Origin: Mycobacterium szulgai
GTDB lineage: Bacteria; Actinomycetota; Actinomycetes; Mycobacteriales; Mycobacteriaceae
DNA length: 64,000 nucleotides
NCBI RefSeq assembly: GCF_002116635.1
Contig: NZ_LQPW01000086.1
Coordinates: 1-64,000, forward strand
Direction of reading: 5' to 3'
Made by a program: the position numbers and the translations under genes. Positions 55,140 through 63,750 of the stretch are shown piece by piece. The notes beneath the pieces were generated by a model. It saw only the letters and a list, made by a program, of their open reading frames with translations. It was not told where the DNA came from and ran no database searches. Within the stretch, counting starts at the first letter, position 1, and each line of letters starts with the position of its first letter.

Positions 55140-56144
55140 TTAAGCGCCAGGCCAGCTTTGCAGGAAAGCCTCGGTGACCAAAGCGGCGTTGTCGGCCGCG
55201 ATCTGCTTGTAGAAGAAGAACTGGAACGGAAAGTCCGGCAGATGCAACGGATCGCCCGGGCCATCCGAAATGCCGCGGATACCCAGGAACGGGACACCGT
55301 GCGCATTCGCGACCGCCTGCGCTGCAGCCGTCTCCTGGTCCACCGCATCGAACGCCGGATTCTGGCCCGTCTGAATGTTCAGATTGCTCAGCAGACCGTG
55401 CAGTATCCAGGGCCCGATCGCCTGAAAGAAGTTGCCGGTATACAACAGTGAGCGATCCGGCGCGGTGCACGGCTGACACCCAAAGACGTTGCCGCTGTTC
55501 GGTACACACGGAAATGCTTGGCCATTGTTGTTGTCGCTGCTCATGCCGTCGCCACCGACGAAAAGCTGCGGCTGACGATGCAGATCGGCGATCACGAATT
55601 TCGGGGTGTGCCGGCACAGGCACAGCGGATCCCCGAGGTAGTTGACCGGGCTCAGGGTGACCGCCAGTGTCTGCGCCGTGGCCAGCATCCCGGGATCGAC
55701 GGGCATGAATGTCTTGCCCTTGTCGAGGGTCCACTGCGCGGGTATCGCGACATCCCCGATGCTGGTTCGAGCGGCGCCGCCGGCCACTCCGGAAAACACC
55801 ACTGCGCCAATGCTGATACCCGAGGCACAGGTGAAGGTGGCCAACGCGGTTTCGGTGGCGTCGGTCGCGTTGACCATGCCGATGAAAGTCATCGCCACGA
55901 TCACCTTCTTGCCGGCAATCGAGCCGAGATAGAAGTGCCGACGATTGGCGATCCGGACCGGGTTCGGGTCCAATGTGGTGTGCGCCAGCACGGCATCGGC
56001 CTCGGCGGGAAATGCGGATAAGACCAATGTGCGCTGTTCGCAGGAGCTCATGGCGACCACGTTCTGGGAATCGGCAATAGCCACACCGCATCCCAGTGCA
56101 AACGCGGCGAGCACCATGAGAGCGGCCCGGAATCGGCGCAGCAC
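55140..56144 (-). CDS. Exported nucleoside phosphorylase/nucleosidase-like protein
   Basis: 334 residues. The signal sequence ([20 protein letters not shown]) precedes a PNP_UDP_1-type domain. [13 protein letters not shown] corresponds to the MTA/SAH-nucleosidase start, [14 protein letters not shown] to the phosphate/ribose loop, [16 protein letters not shown] to the MTAN-like MEAAAVA block, and [14 protein letters not shown] to the catalytic Asp motif (RxISD). An insertion with six cysteines and several Asn in a row occupies the middle. Such enzymes normally act inside cells; here the enzyme would act outside, releasing bases from nucleosides. A Cys in the signal (LGCG) leaves open a lipoprotein. 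Confidence 0.78.
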   Translation of the reverse strand: MLRRFRAALMVLAAFALGCGVAIADSQNVVAMSSCEQRTLVLSAFPAEADAVLAHTTLDPNPVRIANRRHFYLGSIAGKKVIVAMTFIGMVNATDATETALATFTCASGISIGAVVFSGVAGGAARTSIGDVAIPAQWTLDKGKTFMPVDPGMLATAQTLAVTLSPVNYLGDPLCLCRHTPKFVIADLHRQPQLFVGGDGMSSDNNNGQAFPCVPNSGNVFGCQPCTAPDRSLLYTGNFFQAIGPWILHGLLSNLNIQTGQNPAFDAVDQETAAAQAVANAHGVPFLGIRGISDGPGDPLHLPDFPFQFFFYKQIAADNAALVTEAFLQSWPGA

Positions 56145-56334
56145 GATCCCCCTATCTCTGGCGCACGTTCGTCAGTCATGTGATGCCAGAATTCGCTGTC
56201 CCATAGGCCCAAGGCGCTGCCGAAGTTGCTTGGCCATGATTTTCGCGCGACACGGCGAGGGAATGGAGATTCGTTATCGCTTCTTTTGACTAGCGATTGC
56301 TTGTCGTTATCCGATTGCCGCACAACCGGGCAAC

Positions 56335-56916
56335 TCAGAGCCGTTCGATTACCAGCTGGGCGAAGGCGTGATTGGTTGAAGTGGTTCCGTCGGGCTTTCG
56401 GACGTTGGGATCGTATAGCTGGAGACTTATCCCGTTGACATTTTCGCCGTTCTGGTGGCCGAAGTAGTACTGCGTCTTCTTGGTGACCTTGAGCACCCCA
56501 TTGATGATGCTGGGTTGCGAATCCATTGGATCCTGTAAAGAGGCCAGCATCTCCATGTCGTTCTTCTCGATATTCCAGAGAAAGGCATAACCGGGAGCCG
56601 AATACTCCGCGGCCCGCTGCTCGGGGGTCAACTTCCAGCCGAAGGTTGTCAACGACCAGCCGTCGATTCGATAGGTACCGGGTTCCAGGGTGAAGTATCC
56701 GGTGTTCTTGTCGTATTTGACGTACTGCTGGTCATCGAGGGTGAAGTCGTTGAAAACCCGAACGTTGAGGCCGGGCTTCATTGGGACATTGTTTAATCCA
56801 CGTTCCATGAAGGCACCCCAGACGCGCGGCTGGTTGGCACTGCTCCCGCCGCTGCTGGCGCAGCCCGCCAACGCCAGCCCGACGGCGATGATGAATGGCA
56901 ATAGTCGATATTTCAC
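56335..56916 (-). CDS. Lipoprotein of unknown function
   Basis: 193 residues from the GTG at 56916 (GGAGG 5 bases upstream). The signal peptide VKYRLLPFIIAVGLALAGC ends in a lipobox, Cys19. The mature part is beta-rich: RVFNDFTLDDQQYVKY, TLEPGTYRIDGWSLTTFGW and YYFGHQNGENVNGISLQLYD. No named domain recognised. It lies 34 bp behind the next small gene on the same strand, so they may form an operon. Confidence 0.75.
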   Translation of the reverse strand: MKYRLLPFIIAVGLALAGCASSGGSSANQPRVWGAFMERGLNNVPMKPGLNVRVFNDFTLDDQQYVKYDKNTGYFTLEPGTYRIDGWSLTTFGWKLTPEQRAAEYSAPGYAFLWNIEKNDMEMLASLQDPMDSQPSIINGVLKVTKKTQYYFGHQNGENVNGISLQLYDPNVRKPDGTTSTNHAFAQLVIERL

Positions 56917-56950
56917 GATTTCCTCCGGTAGCACTGTGCGACAAGCGGTT

Positions 56951-57358
56951 TCAGAGCAGCGGGCGCAGCTCGATCGCCGCAGACAGCTTCTGGGACATCC
57001 AATAGGTAAGGGCCATGGTTCTTTCGCCGGTCGGGAAGCCGATGCCTTCGAATATGACTTCACCGGCCAAGGCGGGCAGCCGGACGTTCTCGCGGCGGTG
57101 CCGCCAGGTCAGCTGATAGGACTCCCCGACCGTTTCGATGTGCAGGTCCAAGTCGCCGGCCAGCTTGCCGCCGGCGTCGAAGTACTGAACGTGGTAGTCG
57201 CCGGGGAAGCCGTTAGAGGTGTCTCCGACGGCCCTTCCGCTGCCCATGGCGCCGGCCGAACCGAAAGTGAGATAGCGCGCGGTGATCACGTCGGGTTCCT
57301 CGCTGCTGATCTGATACTCAGCGAGCCCTATTACTCGCGTGTTGATCACGATGAGCAT
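56951..57358 (-). CDS. Hypothetical protein
   Basis: 135 residues from the ATG at 57358. There is no signal peptide or membrane span. Predicted strands such as YQISSEEPDVITARYLTFG, DYHVQYFDAGGKLAGDLDLH and YQLTWRHRRENVRLPAL suggest a lipocalin- or beta-barrel-like domain, but no family is recognised. The longer open frame to 57673 overlaps the divergent hydrolase gene and is not used. Placed directly before the lipoprotein gene. Confidence 0.62.
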   Translation of the reverse strand: MLIVINTRVIGLAEYQISSEEPDVITARYLTFGSAGAMGSGRAVGDTSNGFPGDYHVQYFDAGGKLAGDLDLHIETVGESYQLTWRHRRENVRLPALAGEVIFEGIGFPTGERTMALTYWMSQKLSAAIELRPLL

Positions 57359-57512
57359 GGTAAACCCACACCTAAGCTCACCGCACCAGGCAGATTGCAC
57401 AAGGAGGAAAGCGGAAACAGTGCGCCCACATCCCAACCCCGAAAGAGCAGCTCCCGTTGCTGCTTGCGATAGTGAACTTCCCTCAGCGCTAAACCCCTGA
57501 AAGGCTTGGACC

Positions 57513-58499
57513 GTGGATATCTTTGCGGAGTGGCAGAGCGGCGGAAACGAGTTGCGCTGGCGGTCGACCACCGCCGCCAACAACGGACGAGAGGTCACGG
57601 TATTCAGCCGCCGCTGCGGCACGCCGGGTGCACCCGCGCTGGTGCTTGTCCATGGTTTTCCGACCTCGAGCATCGACTATTTCGGGTTGTCGAATGAATT
57701 GAACTCAGAGTTCGACATCTTCACTTTGGACTTCCCGGGCTACGGCTTGTCGGAGAAGCCACCGGAGCCATACGTCTACTCGCTCTACGACGACGCGCGC
57801 CTGCTGGTGCACGCAATCACCGAAGTGTGGCAGCTGACCGAATACCGGATGCTGACCCACGACCGCGGCAGCAGTGTGGGCATGATCGCGCTGGACACGT
57901 TGGCCACCGAAGGGGCCCTACCGGTCGACGTTTTCCTGACCAACGCGAACATTTATCTACCACTGTCGAATCTGACCACCTTCCAAACGATGATGCTCGA
58001 CCCAGCAACGGGACGGGCGACGGCGGCAGCGACGACGCCGGACCTGCTGGCGGCCGGCCTGGGCGCAAGCACCTTCCTCCCGCGGCGCACACTTGAAGAT
58101 CCCGAGATCGCTGCCTTGGCAAAGTGTTTCGCGCACAACGACGGAATCCGCGTGCTGCCGGACACCATTCAGTACCTCAACGAGCGCGCCGCGGGCGAAA
58201 CCGGTTGGCTGGAAGCACTTTCCAAGCTCCCGATCAACCTGTCGCTGGTGTGGGGTTTACACGACAGCGTGTCGCCGCTACGGGTGCCCAACCACGTCTG
58301 GCAGGCGTATCTTCGCGATATGCCCCGGCTAAGCCGCTACTGGGTGGTGCCGAACGCCGATCACTATCTGCAGTGCGATGCCCCAAGGGAATTGGCCGAC
58401 ATCATCCGGGTTACCGCCGCGGGCGCGGACATCGAGCTGGGCACACTCGGCGACCGGCCCGAGGGCGCCATGCTGGTGGATCAGCTGAACAGCGCCTGA
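57513..58499 (+). CDS. Alpha/beta hydrolase with Asp nucleophile (haloalkane dehalogenase / epoxide hydrolase type)
   Basis: 328 residues. The oxyanion-hole block is VHGFPTSSIDY, and the nucleophile elbow reads LTHDRGSSVGM, placing Asp where serine esterases have Ser. A late NADHYLQCDAP supplies the His. Asp-nucleophile members are epoxide hydrolases, haloalkane dehalogenases and fluoroacetate dehalogenases. The usual HDWGG is replaced by HDRGS: Trp after the nucleophile, needed as halide ligand in dehalogenases, is Arg, so dehalogenation is less likely. GTG start at 57513. The last 19 bp overlap efeB on the other strand. Confidence 0.83.
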   Translation: MDIFAEWQSGGNELRWRSTTAANNGREVTVFSRRCGTPGAPALVLVHGFPTSSIDYFGLSNELNSEFDIFTLDFPGYGLSEKPPEPYVYSLYDDARLLVHAITEVWQLTEYRMLTHDRGSSVGMIALDTLATEGALPVDVFLTNANIYLPLSNLTTFQTMMLDPATGRATAAATTPDLLAAGLGASTFLPRRTLEDPEIAALAKCFAHNDGIRVLPDTIQYLNERAAGETGWLEALSKLPINLSLVWGLHDSVSPLRVPNHVWQAYLRDMPRLSRYWVVPNADHYLQCDAPRELADIIRVTAAGADIELGTLGDRPEGAMLVDQLNSA

Positions 58500-59761
58500 C
58501 CGATGTAGTGGCCCTGGCTGGGCGCGGGCGGAACGGCGAAAATCGCCGATCCGATGTGACGGATGTATTCGTTGAGCAAGTCGTTGGCGCCCAGCCGGTT
58601 TTGCAGCCGGATGAAGTTCTGCGGGTTGTTCTGGTAGGAGATGAACAGCAGGCCGGCATTGAGCTGGCCGGTGGCATCCAGTCCGTCGGTGTAGTTATAG
58701 GAACGCCGGCGGATCATGATGCCGTCGTTGTTTTCCCTGGCAGCCAAGCCGATGTGCGACAGCGGGTCGATAACGGGTTTGCCGTCAGCGTCTTTCGCAC
58801 CGAAGTCCGGTGTGTCGAACTCGGCCTTGCCCGATAGCGGTGCTCCTTCCTGCTTGGTGCGGCCGAAAATCTGCTGCTGGTTTCCGACTCGATCGGTATC
58901 CCAGGTTTCCAGCAGCATCCGGATCTTGCGGACGACTTGATAGGTTCCGCCGTTCATCCACGCCTGGTCGCTGTTGTCCACCCATACGAATCGGGAGTAT
59001 TCCGCGTCGCTGGACACGTTGCGTGTTCCGTCCTTGAAGCCCAGCAGGTTTCGTGGCGTGTTCTGACCAGGCCCGGCAGAGGCCCGGCCGAAACCCAGCA
59101 CTTGCCACAAGGGAGACACGATATTGCGGCCCAGCCGGGTGAGATTGCGGGTGGCGTGGTAGCAGACCTGGGGGTCGTCGGCGCAGGCTTGTACCGACAG
59201 ATCGCCGCCATGCAGACGCGGGTCGAGGTTGTCGCCGTTGAGTGGGGGCAGATCGGAAAACATTGCCGGCTTGCGTGCGGCGAGTCCGAACCGATCACCG
59301 AACACCGAAGGGCCCAGCCCAACGGTCACTGTCAGGCTGGCCGGGCTCAGGCCGAAGGCTTCCCCGGTATCGGCGGGGGGCTGCACCTCGACCGAAGGCT
59401 GCACTGCGCCAACGGGATTGCCCTGTTGCAGCACCGCGCCCGCAGCCGACCAGCGGGCCAGCAGTGACTGCAGTTGTGTGCGCCCAGCGCCGGCAGCCAG
59501 CGAGAACGACATGAACACGCAGTAGCGCTGCGGCTGCGTGGCGATTCCGCCCTGATGCGCCTGACCGTAGAAGGGATAACTGCGGCGCAGATCGACGGTG
59601 TCGTCGTCGCCGGTGTGCTTTGTTTCCGAAGCCGCAGCGTATCCGGCCACCCCGCCGCCGGCCGCACCGACCGCCGCGCCGGCGAGCCCGGCCCACATCG
59701 CGCCGCCAAGCATGCGGCGGCGCGACACCTCGGTTTCAGCAGATTCAGGTTTGTCGGTCAT
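58481..59761 (-). CDS. efeB: Dye-decolourising peroxidase EfeB (deferrochelatase)
   Basis: 426 residues. The Tat signal is SRRRMLGGAMWAGLAGAAVG. DyP signatures are present: GxxDGxxN as GFKDGTRN with the distal Asp, and the heme-binding His near DPLSHIGLAARENND followed by MIRRRSYNY. EfeB is the haem peroxidase component of EfeUOB, thought to oxidise ferrous iron or release iron from haem outside the membrane. The ATG overlaps the efeO stop by one base (TGATG), so translation is coupled. Confidence 0.92.
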   Translation of the reverse strand: MTDKPESAETEVSRRRMLGGAMWAGLAGAAVGAAGGGVAGYAAASETKHTGDDDTVDLRRSYPFYGQAHQGGIATQPQRYCVFMSFSLAAGAGRTQLQSLLARWSAAGAVLQQGNPVGAVQPSVEVQPPADTGEAFGLSPASLTVTVGLGPSVFGDRFGLAARKPAMFSDLPPLNGDNLDPRLHGGDLSVQACADDPQVCYHATRNLTRLGRNIVSPLWQVLGFGRASAGPGQNTPRNLLGFKDGTRNVSSDAEYSRFVWVDNSDQAWMNGGTYQVVRKIRMLLETWDTDRVGNQQQIFGRTKQEGAPLSGKAEFDTPDFGAKDADGKPVIDPLSHIGLAARENNDGIMIRRRSYNYTDGLDATGQLNAGLLFISYQNNPQNFIRLQNRLGANDLLNEYIRHIGSAIFAVPPAPSQGHYIGQALFS

Positions 59762-60963
59762 CAGTTCGCCGAGACAACTTTTTGCGCCACCAGGGACAGG
59801 CTCTGGTGCAGTGGCTGGATCACCGCTGTCAGCTTCGGTGCATCGCGGGCCTGCAGCGACGGGGTGTAGGTCTGGTAGCCGCCCAGTGCCGCGGGGTCAC
59901 GGTAGTCGTTGAGTGTGTTCAGTACATCGGTGAATTGCTGGTCGATCTGCTTGACGAGATTGGCGTCGATCTTCTCCAGGCCGGGGCGCAGCGAGGCGTA
60001 GGCCTGCTGGGCTCCCTCGACGTTGCCGGCGAAGTCCACCAGGTCGATGTGACTGAAGGCTTCTTCCTCGCCGGTTATTTTGGTGTTCTGTACTTCTTCG
60101 ATGAGGTCGGCAGCGCCATTGGCCAAATCCTCCGGGCGGTACTGCAGGCTGGTCACCGTCGTGTTCAATTTACCTACGTTGCTTACCAATTCGGTGCTCA
60201 CCACCTTGGTGCCGGCGGTGATAGCACCACCCTGCCACAGGTCGCGTTCGATCGCGTGCATGCCCTTCCAGCCTACCTTCGCGTCGACCGGAGTGGATTC
60301 CCGCATGTCGATCAGATAGTCGAGGTTGCCCAAATTGTCCCCAACCGCGAAGCCCGGCAACACGAAACCCTCGACGCTGGCTTCCGCCCGCTCGTAGAAC
60401 GGGCGGGCCTTGGCGTAGGCCGACTTCGCCGCGTCGACGTTGCCCGATTGCACGGCGGCATCGAGTACCTTGACGGCGTCGTTGAGCTGACCGATTTGCT
60501 TGACGATGTAGGCCGCATAATCCTTGGTGCCTTGACTGAGCACTGTGGCGACCGTGCCGGTGAGCGGCGCCGGTGCTCGTCCCGTAACGGTCAGAGTTTG
60601 ATATTCGGTACCCGCGCCAGGGCAATAGATTTGGTAGGCGCCGCCGTCAAGGGTGACGGTGAACGACACCGGATCCAGTCCGGGTGCCAGGTTTTCTTTC
60701 TCACCCAGGATTCGCTGATCTTTGAGCAACTCCAGCTCGCTGATGCCCGGTGCGCTGGCATTGGCGACGGTAAATGTCACCGGGCCGGCCGGCACGCTGG
60801 TGGTGTTGAGCACGCAGTTGTCTTTGCCGCCGTCGTTGCTCATGGTCACCTTGACGGCGTTGGTACCGGCGCCTTTGGGCGCGGTGGTATGGCTGCACGC
60901 GGTCAGGGCCAACACCGCGACAGCGACCCAGATGCTATGAGACCGGTTGACGGGATTCATCAT
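59761..60963 (-). CDS. efeO: Iron-binding lipoprotein EfeO (cupredoxin plus M75 domain)
   Basis: 400 residues. The signal peptide ends in LALTAC (lipobox). An N-terminal cupredoxin-like domain contains VPAGPVTFTVANASAPGISE and ends with YQIYCPGAG. The C-terminal EfeM/EfeO (peptidase M75-like) domain has the HxxE iron site in GMHAIERDLWQGG. EfeO delivers iron to the EfeU permease. The start ATG at 60963 follows AAGGAGGG and lies inside the last 29 bp of efeU. Confidence 0.92.
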   Translation of the reverse strand: MMNPVNRSHSIWVAVAVLALTACSHTTAPKGAGTNAVKVTMSNDGGKDNCVLNTTSVPAGPVTFTVANASAPGISELELLKDQRILGEKENLAPGLDPVSFTVTLDGGAYQIYCPGAGTEYQTLTVTGRAPAPLTGTVATVLSQGTKDYAAYIVKQIGQLNDAVKVLDAAVQSGNVDAAKSAYAKARPFYERAEASVEGFVLPGFAVGDNLGNLDYLIDMRESTPVDAKVGWKGMHAIERDLWQGGAITAGTKVVSTELVSNVGKLNTTVTSLQYRPEDLANGAADLIEEVQNTKITGEEEAFSHIDLVDFAGNVEGAQQAYASLRPGLEKIDANLVKQIDQQFTDVLNTLNDYRDPAALGGYQTYTPSLQARDAPKLTAVIQPLHQSLSLVAQKVVSAN

Positions 60964-62491
60964 TGGCCACGTCCCTCCTTTTCCGTCCGGCGACAACGAC
61001 GCACGTCAGCGCGAAGGCGCTTAATACCAAGGGGAGCCACAGTTTCCACAGCCGCCGTTCGGCGCGCTGCTGGGCATCGGCAGTGATCTGCGCGGCGGTC
61101 GATTGGTCGTCAACACCGGCCGTCGTCCAGTCAGACGGCAGACCGCCGACACTGACGGTCTTGGGCGCGGTGAGCCCGCCGCCGCTGAGTACCGCCGTGC
61201 GATTGCTGACAGCCTGCGCGCTCAGCAGCGAATTACCCTGGGCGCGAACCGTGTACACGGTGCTGGTAGCCCACTGCGCTTGGAACGGGCCGGGTGTGCG
61301 GGCCGCGGACACCCCGACCGGCAAGCGGCCACCGGTCAGGTTCACCAACTCCGTCAGCGTGACCGTCGGCTCGCCGCCGCTGGCGACCGGCACCGTCGCC
61401 TGCCACACCCGCACCGGCACGCCCGCGACCGAATCGGCACCGGCCGCACTGAGGGGGATGTCGCTGGTCGACCCGCTTCGACTCAGAGACAGCCCGCCTG
61501 GTCCGGACGTCAGCGACACTGTCGCAGTGCGGCCGAGGCGATCCGTCACCGTGCGCGGGTGTGGACCAGGCGAGGAGCCCCCGGCCGGAACGGCGATCAC
61601 CAGTGTCGCGGCGACGATGAGCAGCGCGGCCGCGGCGCCGCCGAGCGTCCGGCGCCGGATAGCGGGATCCGCGGTTAGCCGAGCCGGCCACAGAAAGACC
61701 ACTAGCACCGGTACCGCGTACAGCAACCAGCCCAGCACTTCGATGAGGCGGGGATCGGTGGGTATGCCGAACAGCCCGGTGACCAACGCGCCCTGCAATG
61801 ATCTGCCGGGAATCCAGGCCGAGAGGTTGAACACCTGTTGCTGGCCGATGGCGATCCAGCCGGCCTCGTGGGCGGTGCGTAGCGCACCGAGCACCAAACC
61901 GGCCGCGATCAGCACCAGAAAGACGCCGGTGATGCGGAAGAAGCGGCCGAGGTTGAGTTTCAGACCACCGAAGTACAGGCCGACACCGACCGCGATCGAC
62001 AGCGCGATCCCCGTTGCGCCGCCGAGCACGGCGAACCAGCGGCTGCCGTGTGACGTTTGCGCGGCCGCGAGCAGGAACACCGCCGTTTCGAAGCCCTCCT
62101 TGAGGACAGCCAGGAAGGCCATCACAACAAGGGCCAGTGAGCCGCCCCGGCTGATCGCCTCCTGGGCCTCGCGCTCCAGCTCGCCCTTGAGCCGGGAAGC
62201 GTTGCGGTTCATCCAGATGATCATGGAGGTCACGAACACCACGGCAATAGCGCCGATGACGGTTTCCATCATTTCCTGCTGCCGCTGCGGCAGGGTCGTC
62301 GACAGCAAATCCAGCCCGACGCCGACACCGACACTGATGACCACGGCCAGCGCGACGCCGGCAAACATTGGACGAGTCGACTGTCCATTGCGTTTGAGGA
62401 ACGCACCGACGATGCTCACGATGAGCGTCGCCTCCAGGCCTTCGCGGAGGCCGATCAGGAAAGTGCCGATGAATGCGCCCTGCACGGCCAC
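60935..62491 (-). CDS. efeU: Iron permease EfeU (FTR1 family) with extra extracytoplasmic domain
   Basis: 518 residues. The first 280 are the FTR1 permease with seven membrane helices. The iron motif REGLE (residues 16-20) is exact; the second reads KEGFE (131-135), an Arg-to-Lys change. A Gly/Ser/Thr-rich soluble part of about 180 residues and a last helix (LWLPLVLSAFALTCVVVAG) with basic end follow; the permease alone is typically about 280 residues. The GTG at 62491 adjoins the iron box. First gene of efeU-efeO-efeB. Confidence 0.92.
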   Translation of the reverse strand: MAVQGAFIGTFLIGLREGLEATLIVSIVGAFLKRNGQSTRPMFAGVALAVVISVGVGVGLDLLSTTLPQRQQEMMETVIGAIAVVFVTSMIIWMNRNASRLKGELEREAQEAISRGGSLALVVMAFLAVLKEGFETAVFLLAAAQTSHGSRWFAVLGGATGIALSIAVGVGLYFGGLKLNLGRFFRITGVFLVLIAAGLVLGALRTAHEAGWIAIGQQQVFNLSAWIPGRSLQGALVTGLFGIPTDPRLIEVLGWLLYAVPVLVVFLWPARLTADPAIRRRTLGGAAAALLIVAATLVIAVPAGGSSPGPHPRTVTDRLGRTATVSLTSGPGGLSLSRSGSTSDIPLSAAGADSVAGVPVRVWQATVPVASGGEPTVTLTELVNLTGGRLPVGVSAARTPGPFQAQWATSTVYTVRAQGNSLLSAQAVSNRTAVLSGGGLTAPKTVSVGGLPSDWTTAGVDDQSTAAQITADAQQRAERRLWKLWLPLVLSAFALTCVVVAGRKRRDVANDESRQPVS

Positions 62492-62510
62492 TTAGCCTAG
62501 CCTAACTAAG
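62492..62510 (-). promoter_or_regulatory. IdeR-type iron box upstream of efeU
   Basis: The minus-strand sequence CTTAGTTAGGCTAGGCTAA matches the IdeR consensus TTAGGTTAGGCTAACCTAA at 14 of 19 positions, including the central TTAGGCTA. It touches the GTG of efeU, so the transcript is likely very short-leadered or leaderless and would be blocked by IdeR-Fe(II). Confidence 0.8.
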
Positions 62511-62562
62511 CATCTGGATTTGCCATACCCACCTATTAGAGGCCGAAGCGGTCGACGAGGCC

Positions 62563-63750
62563 TCAGCCAGTGATCACCGGCAACTTCGCCCAGCCGCGCA
62601 CGCTGCTGGTGTGCGCCTTGCTGGCATTGGCGTAGTCGACTTCCCAATCCGGCCAGCGCTTGATGACCTCCTCCAACGCCACCCGCGCCTGCATGCGCGC
62701 CAGCGCCGAGCCCAGACAGAAGTGCAGCCCGTGCCCGAAACTGAGATGACCCCCCACACGACGGATGTCGAACCGCTCGCCGTCGGGAAACCTGCGTTCG
62801 TCCCGGTTGGCTGATCCGTTGAGCAACAACATGATCGAGCCTTGGGAGATCATGGTGCCACGGCATTCGACGTCGCGGGCCACGTAGCGCGCCTGTACCG
62901 GCGAGGGCGCTTGGTAGCGCAACACCTCCTCGATCGCGTTGGGAATCAGCGAGGGAGAGGCGACGATCTCACGACGCTGGTCGGGGTGCTCGGCAAGAAG
63001 TTGGCCGATGAAACCGATCAGGCGGGTGGTCGTCTCGTTGCCCGCGCCGGCGATCATGGTGGTGTACATCAGCACCTCGCTGCGCGTCAGCCGCCGCATC
63101 GCACCGTCTTCCTCGATCTCGGCGTTGAGCAGCTGGGTCATCAAGTCATCGGAGGGATGGTCGGTGCGCCAGTCGATGTAGTCGGAGAACACCTCATAGC
63201 TTTTCTCGAACAAATCTTCGGTCACGGCCGTGAAAGTGCCTTGCTTCAGGCTGATGGCCCGGCCCCCGCGATCACGGATGGCTTGCTGCCCCTCCTCCGG
63301 GATGCCCAGCAGATACCCGATGGTCCGCATCGGGATCATCGCACCAAGATTCTCGATGAAGTCGAACCGGCCGGTACCCACCAACGGATCCAGCGCACGC
63401 ACACAGAAGTCGCGCGTCAGCGGCTCGATCGCTTCCATCCGCCGCGGCGTGAAAACCCTTGACAACAAACGGCGATGCAGGTCGTGCAGCGGCGGGTCCT
63501 CGAAGAGAATGACCCCGGGCGGGATATCGACACCGCTCATGATGATGTCCATCGTGGTGCCGCGGCCGGATCGGTAAGTCTCCCAATTCGTCAGCTCCGG
63601 CGCGACATCCTCATACCGGCTCAACGCGTAGAAGTTGTACTTCGCGTTGTAATACAACGGAGCTTCGTCCCGCATCCGCTTCCAGATCGGGTAAGGATCA
63701 TCGTCGATATCGAAATCGAATGGGTCGTAATAGATCTCAGCTACGGTCAT
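62563..63750 (-). CDS. Cytochrome P450
   Basis: 395 residues. The I-helix motif is AGAGNETT, ExxR is EEVLR, and the heme loop FGHGLHFCLGSALAR has Cys345. The N-terminus MTVAEIYYDPFDFDIDDDPY matches many mycobacterial P450s. The start ATG (63748-63750) overlaps the TGA of the LLM gene upstream (ATGA), coupling the two. The family is uncertain; the loop with PPGVILFEDPPLHDLHRRLL resembles that of mycobacterial steroid/terpenoid P450s. Efe genes lie 71 bp behind, under their own promoter. Confidence 0.87.
   Translation of the reverse strand: MTVAEIYYDPFDFDIDDDPYPIWKRMRDEAPLYYNAKYNFYALSRYEDVAPELTNWETYRSGRGTTMDIIMSGVDIPPGVILFEDPPLHDLHRRLLSRVFTPRRMEAIEPLTRDFCVRALDPLVGTGRFDFIENLGAMIPMRTIGYLLGIPEEGQQAIRDRGGRAISLKQGTFTAVTEDLFEKSYEVFSDYIDWRTDHPSDDLMTQLLNAEIEEDGAMRRLTRSEVLMYTTMIAGAGNETTTRLIGFIGQLLAEHPDQRREIVASPSLIPNAIEEVLRYQAPSPVQARYVARDVECRGTMISQGSIMLLLNGSANRDERRFPDGERFDIRRVGGHLSFGHGLHFCLGSALARMQARVALEEVIKRWPDWEVDYANASKAHTSSVRGWAKLPVITG

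Noticed and set aside
59620..61086. 488-codon + strand frame opposite efeO and efeB
   Set aside because: Covers parts of two coupled genes with strong domain evidence; no features of its own.
60963..62495. 510-codon + strand frame opposite efeU
   Set aside because: Low-complexity Pro/Ser/Arg translation; the minus strand encodes a clear FTR1 permease with motifs and operon overlap.
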